From Chloroflexota bacterium (lineage in GTDB: Bacteria > Chloroflexota > Limnocylindria > P2-11E): 12,608 nucleotides of DNA. Under the pieces are notes generated by a model. The model ran no database searches. It was given only the letters and a program-made list of their open reading frames with translations, and was not told where the DNA came from. The translations under genes were made by a program, and so were the position numbers. Below, one piece after another: positions 6,661 through 12,608 of the stretch. How positions within the stretch are numbered: position 1 is the first letter of the stretch; each line of letters begins with the position of its first letter. Location of the stretch: positions 1 to 12,608 of the forward strand of contig VBEU01000042.1 of NCBI GenBank assembly GCA_005883775.1. Direction: 5' to 3'.

Positions 6661-7206
6661 GTGTACGAACGGCCCGGTTACCGCACGCTCCTCGGCCGAA
6701 TCCGCGAGAACGTGCGCACCTACATTCGCAAACAGCTCGAGCTGCCGCGTCAGGAGATCGCCGAGATCCTCGCGGCGAACAAGCGCGCTGCGATGTGGCT
6801 CGGCGTTGCGGCCGGACTCGGCTTCATGACGCTCATCACCCTCGTTTTCCTCATCGTCGCTCTCGTCGCGCTCATTCCCCGCGAGTGGCTCGGGGTTCTG
6901 GTGCTCGCGCTCGCGGTCGGCACTGCGTTCGCGCTCTTCGTCCTGGGCGTGCGCGCGAGGGCCATCGTTCCGGCGTTCATCGGAGGCATAGTCCTCATCG
7001 CCGTAGGCGTCGCAGCGTTCCTCTGGCTCCCGCAGCTCGTGCTCGCGGCCCTCTTGCTCACGATCGCGCTCGCGGTCGGGACCGGCGCGATGGGCTTCGG
7101 CGGATACAGCCGCCTGGAGCTCCACGGGCCGACTCGCACGATCAAGTCAATGAAGGAGACGGTGCAGTGGGCGAAACAGCGTCTGCTCGGACGGAGCGCG
7201 AGCTAG
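6661..7206 (+). CDS. Holin-like (Phage_holin_3_6 / YqjE-type) membrane protein with four predicted helices
   Basis: Family members are small membrane proteins common in Actinobacteria and Chloroflexota and normally sit beside a DUF3618 gene, as here; despite the name most are not phage lysis genes. The 181-residue product has an amphipathic N-terminus (RENVRTYIRKQLELPRQEIAEILAANKR, given in part), two helices around residues 45-65 and 75-95, then two more (about 98-118 and 120-140). It ends in TRTIKSMKETVQWAKQR, matching the usual PERTxxSLKEDVEW tail. Ordinary members have two helices, so the second pair looks like an insertion or duplication. GTG 6661 is chosen; GTG 6631 and 6640 are in frame alternatives. 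The 3' end overlaps the DUF3618 gene by 40 bases. Function is unknown, probably envelope-associated. Confidence 0.75.
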   Translation: MYERPGYRTLLGRIRENVRTYIRKQLELPRQEIAEILAANKRAAMWLGVAAGLGFMTLITLVFLIVALVALIPREWLGVLVLALAVGTAFALFVLGVRARAIVPAFIGGIVLIAVGVAAFLWLPQLVLAALLLTIALAVGTGAMGFGGYSRLELHGPTRTIKSMKETVQWAKQRLLGRSAS

Positions 7207-7637
7207 CCGCACTGCGCGCCGAGATCGACACGGATGTCGACTACCTACTGGCGCGCGTCCGTGACGATGTCGATCCGCGAAACCTGGTGCGCCGCCAGCC
7301 CCTGGCGGTGTTCGGCACGCTCGGGTCGTTTGCCGCGATCGTCGGGATCGCGCTGGCATCGCGCGTCAAGAGCTTCCGCCGTTCGCGCACTGAGAAGGAG
7401 CTCGACCAGATCGTGGCGAGGCTCGGCGGTCGCCTCGACCGGCTCAAGGGTCGCGCGCGCAAGCGATTCCGCGAGACGCTCAAGAAGGAGATCGGCGAGG
7501 TCGAGACCGGACCGCGCGCCAAACAGATGGCCTGGGAATCGGCGACTGCGGCGCTGACCGCGGCCGCGACGCTCTTCGCGCGACGGTTCATCTCACGCCT
7601 GACGGGCGACGAGGAGCTTCCCGACTCCGAGGCTTAG
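7167..7637 (+). CDS. DUF3618 domain membrane-associated protein
   Basis: The 156-residue product begins with the DUF3618 pattern: a charged helix TERELAALRAEIDTDVDYLL, then DDVDPRNLVRRQPLAVFG leading into one hydrophobic segment (LAVFGTLGSFAAIVGIALA, about residues 47-65). A long Arg/Lys-rich helix follows, then a mildly hydrophobic segment (ATAALTAAATLFARRFISRL) and an acidic tail. DUF3618 proteins usually pair with the holin-like family and are thought to be envelope-associated; a biochemical role is not established. GTG 7167 is favoured by AAGGAG 8 bases upstream. The frame is open much further upstream, but that portion is a shadow of the holin-like gene. Its last 45 bases overlap, tail to tail, the gene on the opposite strand. 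Confidence 0.8.
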   Translation: MGETASARTERELAALRAEIDTDVDYLLARVRDDVDPRNLVRRQPLAVFGTLGSFAAIVGIALASRVKSFRRSRTEKELDQIVARLGGRLDRLKGRARKRFRETLKKEIGEVETGPRAKQMAWESATAALTAAATLFARRFISRLTGDEELPDSEA

Positions 7638-8294
7638 CGCGAGCAGCGCGGCGTAGGCGAGCGGCACCGAACCGGCGCCGGCGAGGCCCGCGGACATCGC
7701 GAGTGCTGCGGCGACGGCCGGGTCGCGCGTCCCAGCGCCGATCGCCGCGGCGATCCCATTCCCACCGAACAGGATCGCGCCGCTCGCGGCGGTCAAGACT
7801 CCCACAAGAAGCACCAGGGCCGCGACACCGACCGCCCGTAGGTCGACGAGCGACACAGCCGAGAGCGCCGCTCCGCCGAGGATGATCGCCATCGCGACGT
7901 AACGCGCGCCGTCGAAGACCGGTAAGAGGACGTCGCGGAGGGTCGGCAGCGAACCGGCGAGGGCCGTACCGATGACGAACGCGAAGAGCGCGATGTTCAC
8001 GCTCGGACCCAGGCCGGGGATCGCGGCCATCAGCAGCGGGAAGGAGAGAACGATCGTCCCGGTAAGGAGCGCGCCGACGGTCTCCGCCCGCACGGCGACA
8101 AAGCGCGCCAGCGAGGGTCCGATGAGCGGCGACGGCGACAGGGCCAGGATCGCGACGACCGGATCGCCGACGATCACGGCCACGACGCCAAGCCCCGCAT
8201 ACCCGAGCAGGATCGGGGCGAGATTCCGCGGCCGGCGCAAGGAGAGGAGCGCAAGAAGCGGGGTGTTCGTGCCGGTCGTAAAGAAATAGAGCAT
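7593..8294 (-). CDS. Multi-helix membrane protein, possibly BASS-like (bile-acid:sodium symporter superfamily), short at the N-terminus
   Basis: The 233-residue product is almost wholly hydrophobic, with roughly seven or eight predicted helices. Early segments (LRRPRNLAPILLGYAGLGVV, then ILALSPSPLIGPSLARFV) and the late GTRDPAVAAALAMSAG resemble the paired halves of BASS-type transporters, in which such short polar stretches line the ion and substrate site. I hold this assignment weakly. BASS members usually exceed 290 aa, and this protein seems to begin where the second helix would be, so it may be N-terminally truncated. The ATG at 8294 has no Shine-Dalgarno, and no in-frame start lies just upstream. 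It follows glyS by 28 bases on the same strand and overlaps the convergent DUF3618 gene by 45 bases. Confidence 0.55.
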   Translation of the reverse strand: MLYFFTTGTNTPLLALLSLRRPRNLAPILLGYAGLGVVAVIVGDPVVAILALSPSPLIGPSLARFVAVRAETVGALLTGTIVLSFPLLMAAIPGLGPSVNIALFAFVIGTALAGSLPTLRDVLLPVFDGARYVAMAIILGGAALSAVSLVDLRAVGVAALVLLVGVLTAASGAILFGGNGIAAAIGAGTRDPAVAAALAMSAGLAGAGSVPLAYAALLALSLGVGKLLVARQA

Positions 8295-8316
8295 GAGCGC
8301 CGATTGGACGGCGCTC
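8295..8316 (-). promoter_or_regulatory. Perfect 8-bp hairpin between glyS and the membrane-protein gene
   Basis: GAGCGCCG and CGGCGCTC pair perfectly around a 6-base loop (TCCAAT on the minus strand). The structure begins 6 bases after the glyS stop codon and abuts the ATG of the next gene. It has no T-run. It could protect the 3' end of the recO-glyS message or reduce translation of the membrane protein, which has no visible ribosome-binding site. Confidence 0.5.
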
Positions 8317-8322
8317 GTGAGG

Positions 8323-9678
8323 TCAGGCGCCGAGCTTCTCGCGAAGGGCGGGCACGAGATCGGCGATGGCCACGCGGATCTGGCTCATCGAGTCGCGCTC
8401 GCGGATCGTCACCTGCTGGTCGTCGAGCGACACGAAGTCGACCGTCACGCAGAGCGGCGTTCCGATCTCGTCCTGACGGCGGTATCGCCGGCCGATCGCC
8501 TGCGTCTCATCGTACGTGGACATGAACGCCGGCCGGATCTTCGACCACACCTCGCGCGCGAGAGGCACAAGGCGCTCGTTCTTCGACAGCGGAAGGACGG
8601 CCACTTTGTACGGGGCGAGATGCGGACGGAGGCGGAGCACAACGCGCGTGCCCTCCTTGTCGGGTTCCTCGTCGTACGCGGCGCAGAGGATCGCGTACGT
8701 CGCCCGGTCCGCACCGACCGACGTCTCGACGACATGCGGAATGAACCGCTCGTTCGCGACGTCGTCGAAGTACTCGAGATTCTTGCCCGAGAACTCGGAG
8801 TGGCGACGCAGGTCGTAGTCCGTGCGGTAATGGATACCTTCGAATTCGTTCCAGCCAAATGGGAACGCGAACTGGATGTCCGTCGCCGCCGCGGCGTAAT
8901 GCGCGCGCTCGTCATCGGCGTGATCGCGGAAGCGCATCTTTTCTCTCGGGATGCCCTGCTCGACGTGCCACGCGAGGCGCGTTTCCTTCCACTCGTCGTA
9001 GAAGCGCGGAGCATCGGAGGGGCGCGTGAAGTACTGCATCTCCATCTGCTCGAACTCGCGCGATCGGAAGATGAAGTTGCCAGGGGTGATCTCGTTGCGG
9101 AACGCCTTGCCGATCTGCGCGATCCCGAACGGGAGCTTCTTTCGCGTCGTCTGCTGGATGTTCTCGAAGTCGACGAAGATCGATTGCGCCGTTTCCGGCC
9201 GGAGCCACGCGATCGACGCGGTGTCCTCGACCGGTCCGACGAAGGTCTTGAACATCAGATTGAATTGCCGCGGGTCCGCAAGCTTGCGCTCGCCGCAGTT
9301 CGGACAGGACACGCCGGAGAGGTCGAGCTTCTTGGCGCGCCACGCGGCCGCGAGCTCTTCGCCCTTCGGGAGATCGTCGAGCCGGAACCGCTTGCGGCAG
9401 TTGCGGCACTCGACCAGCGGGTCGGTGAAGTTCTCGACGTGTCCGGACGCTTCCCAGACCCGCGGGTGCATGAGGATGGCGCCATCCAGCCCGACGACAT
9501 CGTCGCGGAGCTGGACCATCGTCCGCCACCAGGCGTCCTTGACGTTGCGCTTGAGCTCGACACCGAGCGGACCGAAGTCCCACGTCGCGCCCGCGCCACC
9601 GTAGATCTCGCTCGAGGGAAACACGAAGCCGCGCCGCTTTGCGAGCGACGTGATCTTCTCGGAAACGTCCTGTTTCAT
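8323..9678 (-). CDS. glyS: Glycine--tRNA ligase, alpha2 (homodimeric) type
   Basis: This enzyme charges tRNA-Gly with glycine in the cytoplasm. The 451-residue product is the single-chain, eukaryote-like class II enzyme, not the alpha2beta2 form. Landmarks: KRRGFVFPSSEIYGG at residues 14-28; a zinc-ribbon insertion with C91/C94 and C125/C128; motif 2 around FRNEITPGNFIFRSREFEQM; motif 3 GADRATYAIL near residue 325; and a C-terminal anticodon-binding domain ending VPALREKLGA. The ATG at 9678 is chosen because family members begin just before this region; AAGG 6 bases upstream is a weak ribosome-binding site. An in-frame TTG at 9708 would add ten unconserved residues. It follows recO by 90 bases on the same strand. 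No T-box leader was seen. Confidence 0.96.
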   Translation of the reverse strand: MKQDVSEKITSLAKRRGFVFPSSEIYGGAGATWDFGPLGVELKRNVKDAWWRTMVQLRDDVVGLDGAILMHPRVWEASGHVENFTDPLVECRNCRKRFRLDDLPKGEELAAAWRAKKLDLSGVSCPNCGERKLADPRQFNLMFKTFVGPVEDTASIAWLRPETAQSIFVDFENIQQTTRKKLPFGIAQIGKAFRNEITPGNFIFRSREFEQMEMQYFTRPSDAPRFYDEWKETRLAWHVEQGIPREKMRFRDHADDERAHYAAAATDIQFAFPFGWNEFEGIHYRTDYDLRRHSEFSGKNLEYFDDVANERFIPHVVETSVGADRATYAILCAAYDEEPDKEGTRVVLRLRPHLAPYKVAVLPLSKNERLVPLAREVWSKIRPAFMSTYDETQAIGRRYRRQDEIGTPLCVTVDFVSLDDQQVTIRERDSMSQIRVAIADLVPALREKLGA

Positions 9679-9680
9679 CT

Positions 9681-9778
9681 CAGGCCTTCGGCCTGGAGAC
9701 ACGCTCAAGGCTGGTTGACTCGCTCGTCGCGGCGAAGCCGCTCCTCGCTCATCTTCGTTTCGCCGGTTTCACGAAACG
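9681..9778. repeat. Cluster of three short inverted repeats between recO and glyS
   Basis: Three perfect hairpins lie within 98 bases: CAGGCC/GGCCTG with a 3-base loop (9681-9695), GCGGC/GCCGC with a GAA loop (9729-9741), and CGTTTCG/CGAAACG with a 9-base loop (9756-9778), the last spanning the recO stop codon. The middle hairpin is flanked by a direct repeat CTCGCTC (9719-9725 and 9744-9750). None is followed by a T-run on the minus strand, so these are not ordinary terminators. They may be mRNA processing or stability elements, or a copy of an interspersed palindromic repeat. Confidence 0.5.
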
Positions 9779-10545
9779 GGCGCGTGGTGTGGGAGCGTGC
9801 GCAGCTCGTCCATGAGATGCGTGGTCGAGATGTCGCGATCGAGTACGTATCGGAGGAAGCCCCGCAGGTGCCGATCGAGCTCGGCGGTGAGGAGCGCGTC
9901 CATCCGCAGGCGCGATGCGGCTGCGAGATCGCTCACGAGGAGATATCGCAGCGATTTCAGGCCTCGAACCGTCAGCGGCGCCACGTACGGCAGGCCCGCC
10001 GCGCAGCCGGCGCAGATCGCCCCCCCGGCCGCGGGGTCCCACGCGTTCGTCTCCTCGGCCAGGGCGGTCCGGCACTGCGCGCACTCGCCGAGCTCCGGCC
10101 GGAAGCCGGAGCGATCAAGAAGATGGAGGTCGAACCAGCGGCACACCGTGGGGGCGTTGATGCCCGCGTCGAGCGCGCGAAGGGACGTCTCGAGCAGGTC
10201 GAAGAGCGGCGCCGATGGGACGCGATCGGCCGTGAAACGATCGACGAGCTCGGCGACGTACCAGCCCGCGGCGATGAGGGCGAGATCGTCGCGCATGTCG
10301 GGGTAGATGGCGCGAGCTTCGGCTCCGGTCAGGACGTCGAGCTCACGTCCGCGCGCGAGCTGGTAGGTGGCGTGCGTCAGCGGCTCCGCGTGCCCGGCCA
10401 TGCGGCTCGTCGCTCTCCGTATGCCCTTGGCGACGACGCGCACTTTGCCGAAATGGCGCGTGAAGAGGACGAGGATGCGGTCCGCCTCGGCGAAGTCGTT
10501 CGTCTTGAGGACGATCGCCTCGGCACGGTACGTGCGAGATGCCAC
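9769..10545 (-). CDS. recO: DNA repair protein RecO
   Basis: RecO works with RecR (and RecF) to load RecA on SSB-coated single-stranded DNA in gap repair and anneals complementary strands. The 258-residue product has the N-terminal OB fold (RTYRAEAIVLKTNDFAEADR, then LFTRHFGKVRVVAKGIRR), a helical middle, and a zinc-binding site with C155-x2-C158 and C178-x2-C181, typical of Gram-positive-type RecO. The length is normal. The GTG at 10545 is chosen because it gives the canonical N-terminus immediately. No Shine-Dalgarno precedes it; a TACCAT -10-like element ends 9 bases upstream, consistent with a nearly leaderless message. It heads a minus-strand run recO-glyS-membrane protein and diverges from the prenyl synthase gene. 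Confidence 0.96.
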   Translation of the reverse strand: MASRTYRAEAIVLKTNDFAEADRILVLFTRHFGKVRVVAKGIRRATSRMAGHAEPLTHATYQLARGRELDVLTGAEARAIYPDMRDDLALIAAGWYVAELVDRFTADRVPSAPLFDLLETSLRALDAGINAPTVCRWFDLHLLDRSGFRPELGECAQCRTALAEETNAWDPAAGGAICAGCAAGLPYVAPLTVRGLKSLRYLLVSDLAAASRLRMDALLTAELDRHLRGFLRYVLDRDISTTHLMDELRTLPHHAPVS

Positions 10546-10554
10546 GTCGCGTCA

Positions 10555-10560
10555 ATGGTA
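10555..10560 (-). promoter_or_regulatory. Candidate -10 element (TACCAT) for recO
   Basis: On the minus strand TACCAT fits TANNNT and is separated from the recO GTG by exactly 9 bases, with no Shine-Dalgarno in that interval. Transcription would begin a few bases before the start codon. No clear -35 was found. The spacing mirrors the plus-strand element at 10594. Confidence 0.4.
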
Positions 10561-10593
10561 CGAAACGCCGCTCCCGGCGAGTCGCGGGGCGCA

Positions 10594-10599
10594 TATGAT
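10594..10599 (+). promoter_or_regulatory. Candidate -10 element (TATGAT) for the prenyl synthase gene
   Basis: TATGAT matches the bacterial -10 consensus at five of six positions and ends 9 bases before GTG 10609. The short interval contains no ribosome-binding site, suggesting a leaderless or nearly leaderless transcript. This also argues for GTG 10609 over the in-frame ATG at 10555, which lies upstream of the element and only 9 bases from the recO start. Confidence 0.5.
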
Positions 10600-10608
10600 C
10601 GGTCTTCG

Positions 10609-11652
10609 GTGGGTCGCACTCTCGAGGCACACATCGCCGCCATCGACGAGGAGATCCGCGCTCTTCTGACCGGCGCGGACCCGTCGCTTGGGCCCTTCTA
10701 CGGGATGATGCTGTACCACCTCGGACTGGAGGCGGAGCGAGGCCCGTCCGGGAAGCGCCTGCGGCCGGTGCTCTGCACCCTGATTTACGAAGCGCTGACC
10801 GGCGATGCGCGCCGTGTGCTTCCCGCGGCCGCGGCGATCGAGCTGCTCCACAACTTCACGCTGATCCACGACGACATCGAGGACCAGGATCCGGCACGCC
10901 ATCACCGGCCGACGGTCTGGAGCGTGTGGGGCGTGCCACAGGCGATCAACGCGGGCGACGGCATGTTTGCGGTCTCGCGCCTGGCCGTGCAGCGCCTCCG
11001 AGGGTTTCCAGCCGAGCGCGTGCTCGAGTTCGCGAAGCTCGTCGACGAGGCCTGCGTGCGGGTCTGCGAGGGACAGTTCCTCGATATCTCGTTCGAGACC
11101 CGGACCGATGTCACGACCGAACGCTACCGGGCGATGGCCGCGAAGAAGACCGGCGCGCTCTTCGCCGCAGCCGCACAGGGCGCGGCGCTCCTCGCCACCG
11201 AGGACGCCGCCGTGCGCGAGACGCTCGCGCGCTTCGGTGATGCGTTCGGCCAGGCTTTCCAGGCGCACGACGACCTGCTGGGGATCTGGGGCTCGACCGA
11301 GCGGACCGGGAAGGTCGAGATGAACGACCTCACCAAGCGCAAGAAGACGCTCCCCGTGGTGCTCGGCTTCGAGCGAGCCCAGGGCAAGACCCGGGAACGC
11401 CTGGCCACCCTCTTCGCGCCCGCGGCACCGCTCTCGGGCGAAAGCGTGGAGCAGATCCGCGAAATACTTGATGAGCTAGGCGTCCGTGCGCTCATCGACG
11501 CGGAGATCGCCGACCAGCGCGGCCGGGCGCTCCACGCCCTCGGTGGGATCGCGCCGATCGCGGCGGCACGTGAGCCGCTCGAGCTGCTCGAGCGGCTCGT
11601 CGCGTCCGCGACGGGCGCTGGCGAGCCGGTCGGAGCGGCTGCGCGGTCCTAG
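10609..11652 (+). CDS. Short-chain polyprenyl diphosphate synthase (trans-isoprenyl type)
   Basis: This enzyme condenses isopentenyl diphosphate with allylic diphosphates to make prenyl chains for quinones, carotenoids or other isoprenoids. The 347-residue product has GKRLRP (48-53), the first Asp-rich motif DDIED (88-92), RPTVW and QAINAGDGMF (100-120), KKTG (179-182), the second Asp-rich region AHDDLLG (219-225) and a basic DLTKRKKTLP loop. The third Asp of the second motif is Gly, a variant seen in many bacterial members. Phe83, five residues before the first motif, is bulky, which in characterised enzymes tends to limit products to about C15-C20. The frame is open far upstream, but that part is antisense to recO and glyS. 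It ends 6 bases from the convergent gene. Product length is inferred. Confidence 0.92.
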   Translation: MGRTLEAHIAAIDEEIRALLTGADPSLGPFYGMMLYHLGLEAERGPSGKRLRPVLCTLIYEALTGDARRVLPAAAAIELLHNFTLIHDDIEDQDPARHHRPTVWSVWGVPQAINAGDGMFAVSRLAVQRLRGFPAERVLEFAKLVDEACVRVCEGQFLDISFETRTDVTTERYRAMAAKKTGALFAAAAQGAALLATEDAAVRETLARFGDAFGQAFQAHDDLLGIWGSTERTGKVEMNDLTKRKKTLPVVLGFERAQGKTRERLATLFAPAAPLSGESVEQIREILDELGVRALIDAEIADQRGRALHALGGIAPIAAAREPLELLERLVASATGAGEPVGAAARS

Positions 11653-11658
11653 GCGCGT

Positions 11659-12608
11659 TCAGCGCTCGCCGTTCGGCAGATCCTCCAGTGCGTTCGGGTC
11701 CTCTAACGGTACGAAGGTCGGTGTGGCTTCTTTGGGTGGGCGTTTGCCCTCGGCGCCTTTGGCGAATGGTGTGATGCTCACCCGCGCGACGGTCCCGGCC
11801 GCGACGTTGATCACTGCGACGCGCTTCCCGGTGACTCGCGCGTCGTCGGGCACGAAGACCTTGTAGCGGCCGGGCACCAGATCGACGAACCCGAAGTAGC
11901 CGGTTCCGTCGGTGAATCGCGACGCGAGCACAGCGTCGGTCTCGGGATCACGGAGCTCCACCAGGATCTGATCGAGCGGGATGCCCGTGTTCGTCGTTAC
12001 GGCCCCGGCGATGTGCCCTCGCGTGGGAGCGCTCTTCCACGCCATGTCCGGCACGGTCGCCGGCGTCGCGAAGACGGGCGGCAACACGGTGTCGTACTCC
12101 GAAGGTTGCGTGAGGGCGCGCGTCAGCTCCGCGCGGCTCGCGTCGCCCGACCGGGTGCCGGCATTCGTTCTGTCGTCTGGCGTCCGGTACGAATAACCGA
12201 CCCAGCCAATGCCGCTCGCCTCGGATGCGCTGGGCGCGAGCGCCTTCCGCACCTGGACCACCGAGTTCGCGATCGTGTTCAGGTAGATCGCGGCGCCGAT
12301 GGTCGTGGACCTCGCGTACTGGTGCGCCTTCGCGAACTCATTCCACTGCTCGTACCACGCGCGCTGGTCGGCAAGATGCTCGCGCTTGTAGTTCATGGGG
12401 ATGTTCGTGTCGAGGATCCCCTCCTGCATCCAGCCCCGCCAATCCTGGAGCGTCTCGCGGTACGGACGGCTCTGCTCCCAACCGCCGACCGCCTGCGGGC
12501 CCGCGCCGTAGGTAATGGTGTCCGCGCTGATGCGGAGGTACGGCTTCATCGCGGCGGCCTCGAGGTAGACCTTGCGCACGATGTTCGTCACCTGGTCACG
12601 TCGCCATT
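11659..12608 (-). CDS. Glycosyl-hydrolase-like (GHL10/DUF187) protein, C-terminal part with regulatory-like beta domain
   Basis: The fragment of 315 residues runs off the right edge; in-frame WRRDQ just inside the edge shows that the GTG at 12591 is internal, not the start. The first part (DQVTNIVRKVYLEAAAMKP, then DWRGWMQEGILDTNIPMNYK, and the IYLNTIANSVVQVRKAL segment) matches the C-terminal half of the GHL10 TIM-barrel-like family, probable secreted or envelope carbohydrate-active proteins. Around residues 205-285 follows a small beta-sandwich resembling carboxypeptidase-regulatory domains (GHIAGAVTTNTGIPL, TDGTGYFGFVDLVPGRYKVF). The protein ends in a charged, Pro-rich tail. Substrate is unknown and the catalytic N-terminal half is outside the window. 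It is convergent with the prenyl synthase gene, with no obvious terminator in the 6-base gap. Confidence 0.82.
   Translation of the reverse strand, partial: WRRDQVTNIVRKVYLEAAAMKPYLRISADTITYGAGPQAVGGWEQSRPYRETLQDWRGWMQEGILDTNIPMNYKREHLADQRAWYEQWNEFAKAHQYARSTTIGAAIYLNTIANSVVQVRKALAPSASEASGIGWVGYSYRTPDDRTNAGTRSGDASRAELTRALTQPSEYDTVLPPVFATPATVPDMAWKSAPTRGHIAGAVTTNTGIPLDQILVELRDPETDAVLASRFTDGTGYFGFVDLVPGRYKVFVPDDARVTGKRVAVINVAAGTVARVSITPFAKGAEGKRPPKEATPTFVPLEDPNALEDLPNGER

Noticed and set aside
6492..8294. Prophage remnant, because of the holin-like gene
   Set aside because: The holin-like family with its DUF3618 partner is a common chromosomal pair, and no other phage gene, integrase or attachment repeat is present.
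9756..9778. Hairpin at the recO stop as an intrinsic terminator
   Set aside because: No T-run follows on the minus strand and glyS continues in the same direction 90 bases on, so termination is not supported.
8293..10608. Very long plus-strand open frame continuous with the prenyl synthase gene, potentially a 1119-residue fusion protein
   Set aside because: It is exactly antisense to glyS and recO, which have clear family motifs. Its translation is Arg/Glu/Val-rich with no recognisable domain until GTG 10609. Long antisense frames are common at this GC content.
1..12608. CRISPR array, rRNA, tRNA or intact insertion sequence
   Set aside because: No regularly spaced direct repeats, RNA-gene core sequences or transposase frames with terminal inverted repeats were found by eye on either strand.

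Overview
The window is a high-GC (about two-thirds G+C by eye), gene-dense bacterial segment. A homodimeric (alpha2) glycyl-tRNA synthetase, RecO, an Actinobacteria/Chloroflexota-style holin-like + DUF3618 pair, a lipoprotein-type solute receptor and probable leaderless starts all point to a monoderm-like terrabacterial lineage. Chloroflexota (for example Limnocylindria-like soil or freshwater lineages) is my best guess, with Actinobacteria or Dormibacterota as alternatives. This is inference from gene content, not a phylogeny.

Layout, left to right. (1) 1-6491, minus strand: a long co-directional run, read right to left as a 57-aa Cys-rich small protein, an acyl-CoA synthetase, livG, a broken livF, a branched-chain-type substrate-binding lipoprotein, livH, livM and the first 68 codons of pyruvate phosphate dikinase (ppdK). 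The Liv-type ABC importer plus CoA ligase looks like an uptake-and-activation cassette for a carboxylic acid. However, livF carries an internal deletion with frameshift, an in-frame amber codon and no normal start codon, and the ligase also lacks an ATG/GTG/TTG at its expected beginning. (2) 6661-7637, plus strand: a holin-like membrane protein with four predicted helices, overlapping a DUF3618 protein. (3) 7593-10545, minus strand: recO, glyS and a multi-helix membrane protein resembling the bile-acid:sodium symporter superfamily, whose 3' end overlaps the DUF3618 gene tail-to-tail. (4) 10609-11652, plus strand: a short-chain polyprenyl diphosphate synthase divergent from recO. (5) 11659-12608, minus strand: the C-terminal part of a glycosyl-hydrolase-like (GHL10/DUF187) protein with a carboxypeptidase-regulatory-like beta domain, running off the window.

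recO, glyS and ppdK are housekeeping genes often found close together in Gram-positive-type genomes. Here they share a strand but are separated by about 8 kb holding the transport cassette and the membrane-protein genes, so the middle may be an insertion into an older cluster. No CRISPR array, intact mobile element, tRNA or rRNA was seen. The longest gap without a gene is 169 bp (6492-6660). I did not find a convincing new defence or enzymatic system. The most interesting signals are the decaying livF, the possible CTG starts, the perfect hairpin in front of livH, and the mirrored leaderless promoters between recO and the prenyl synthase.
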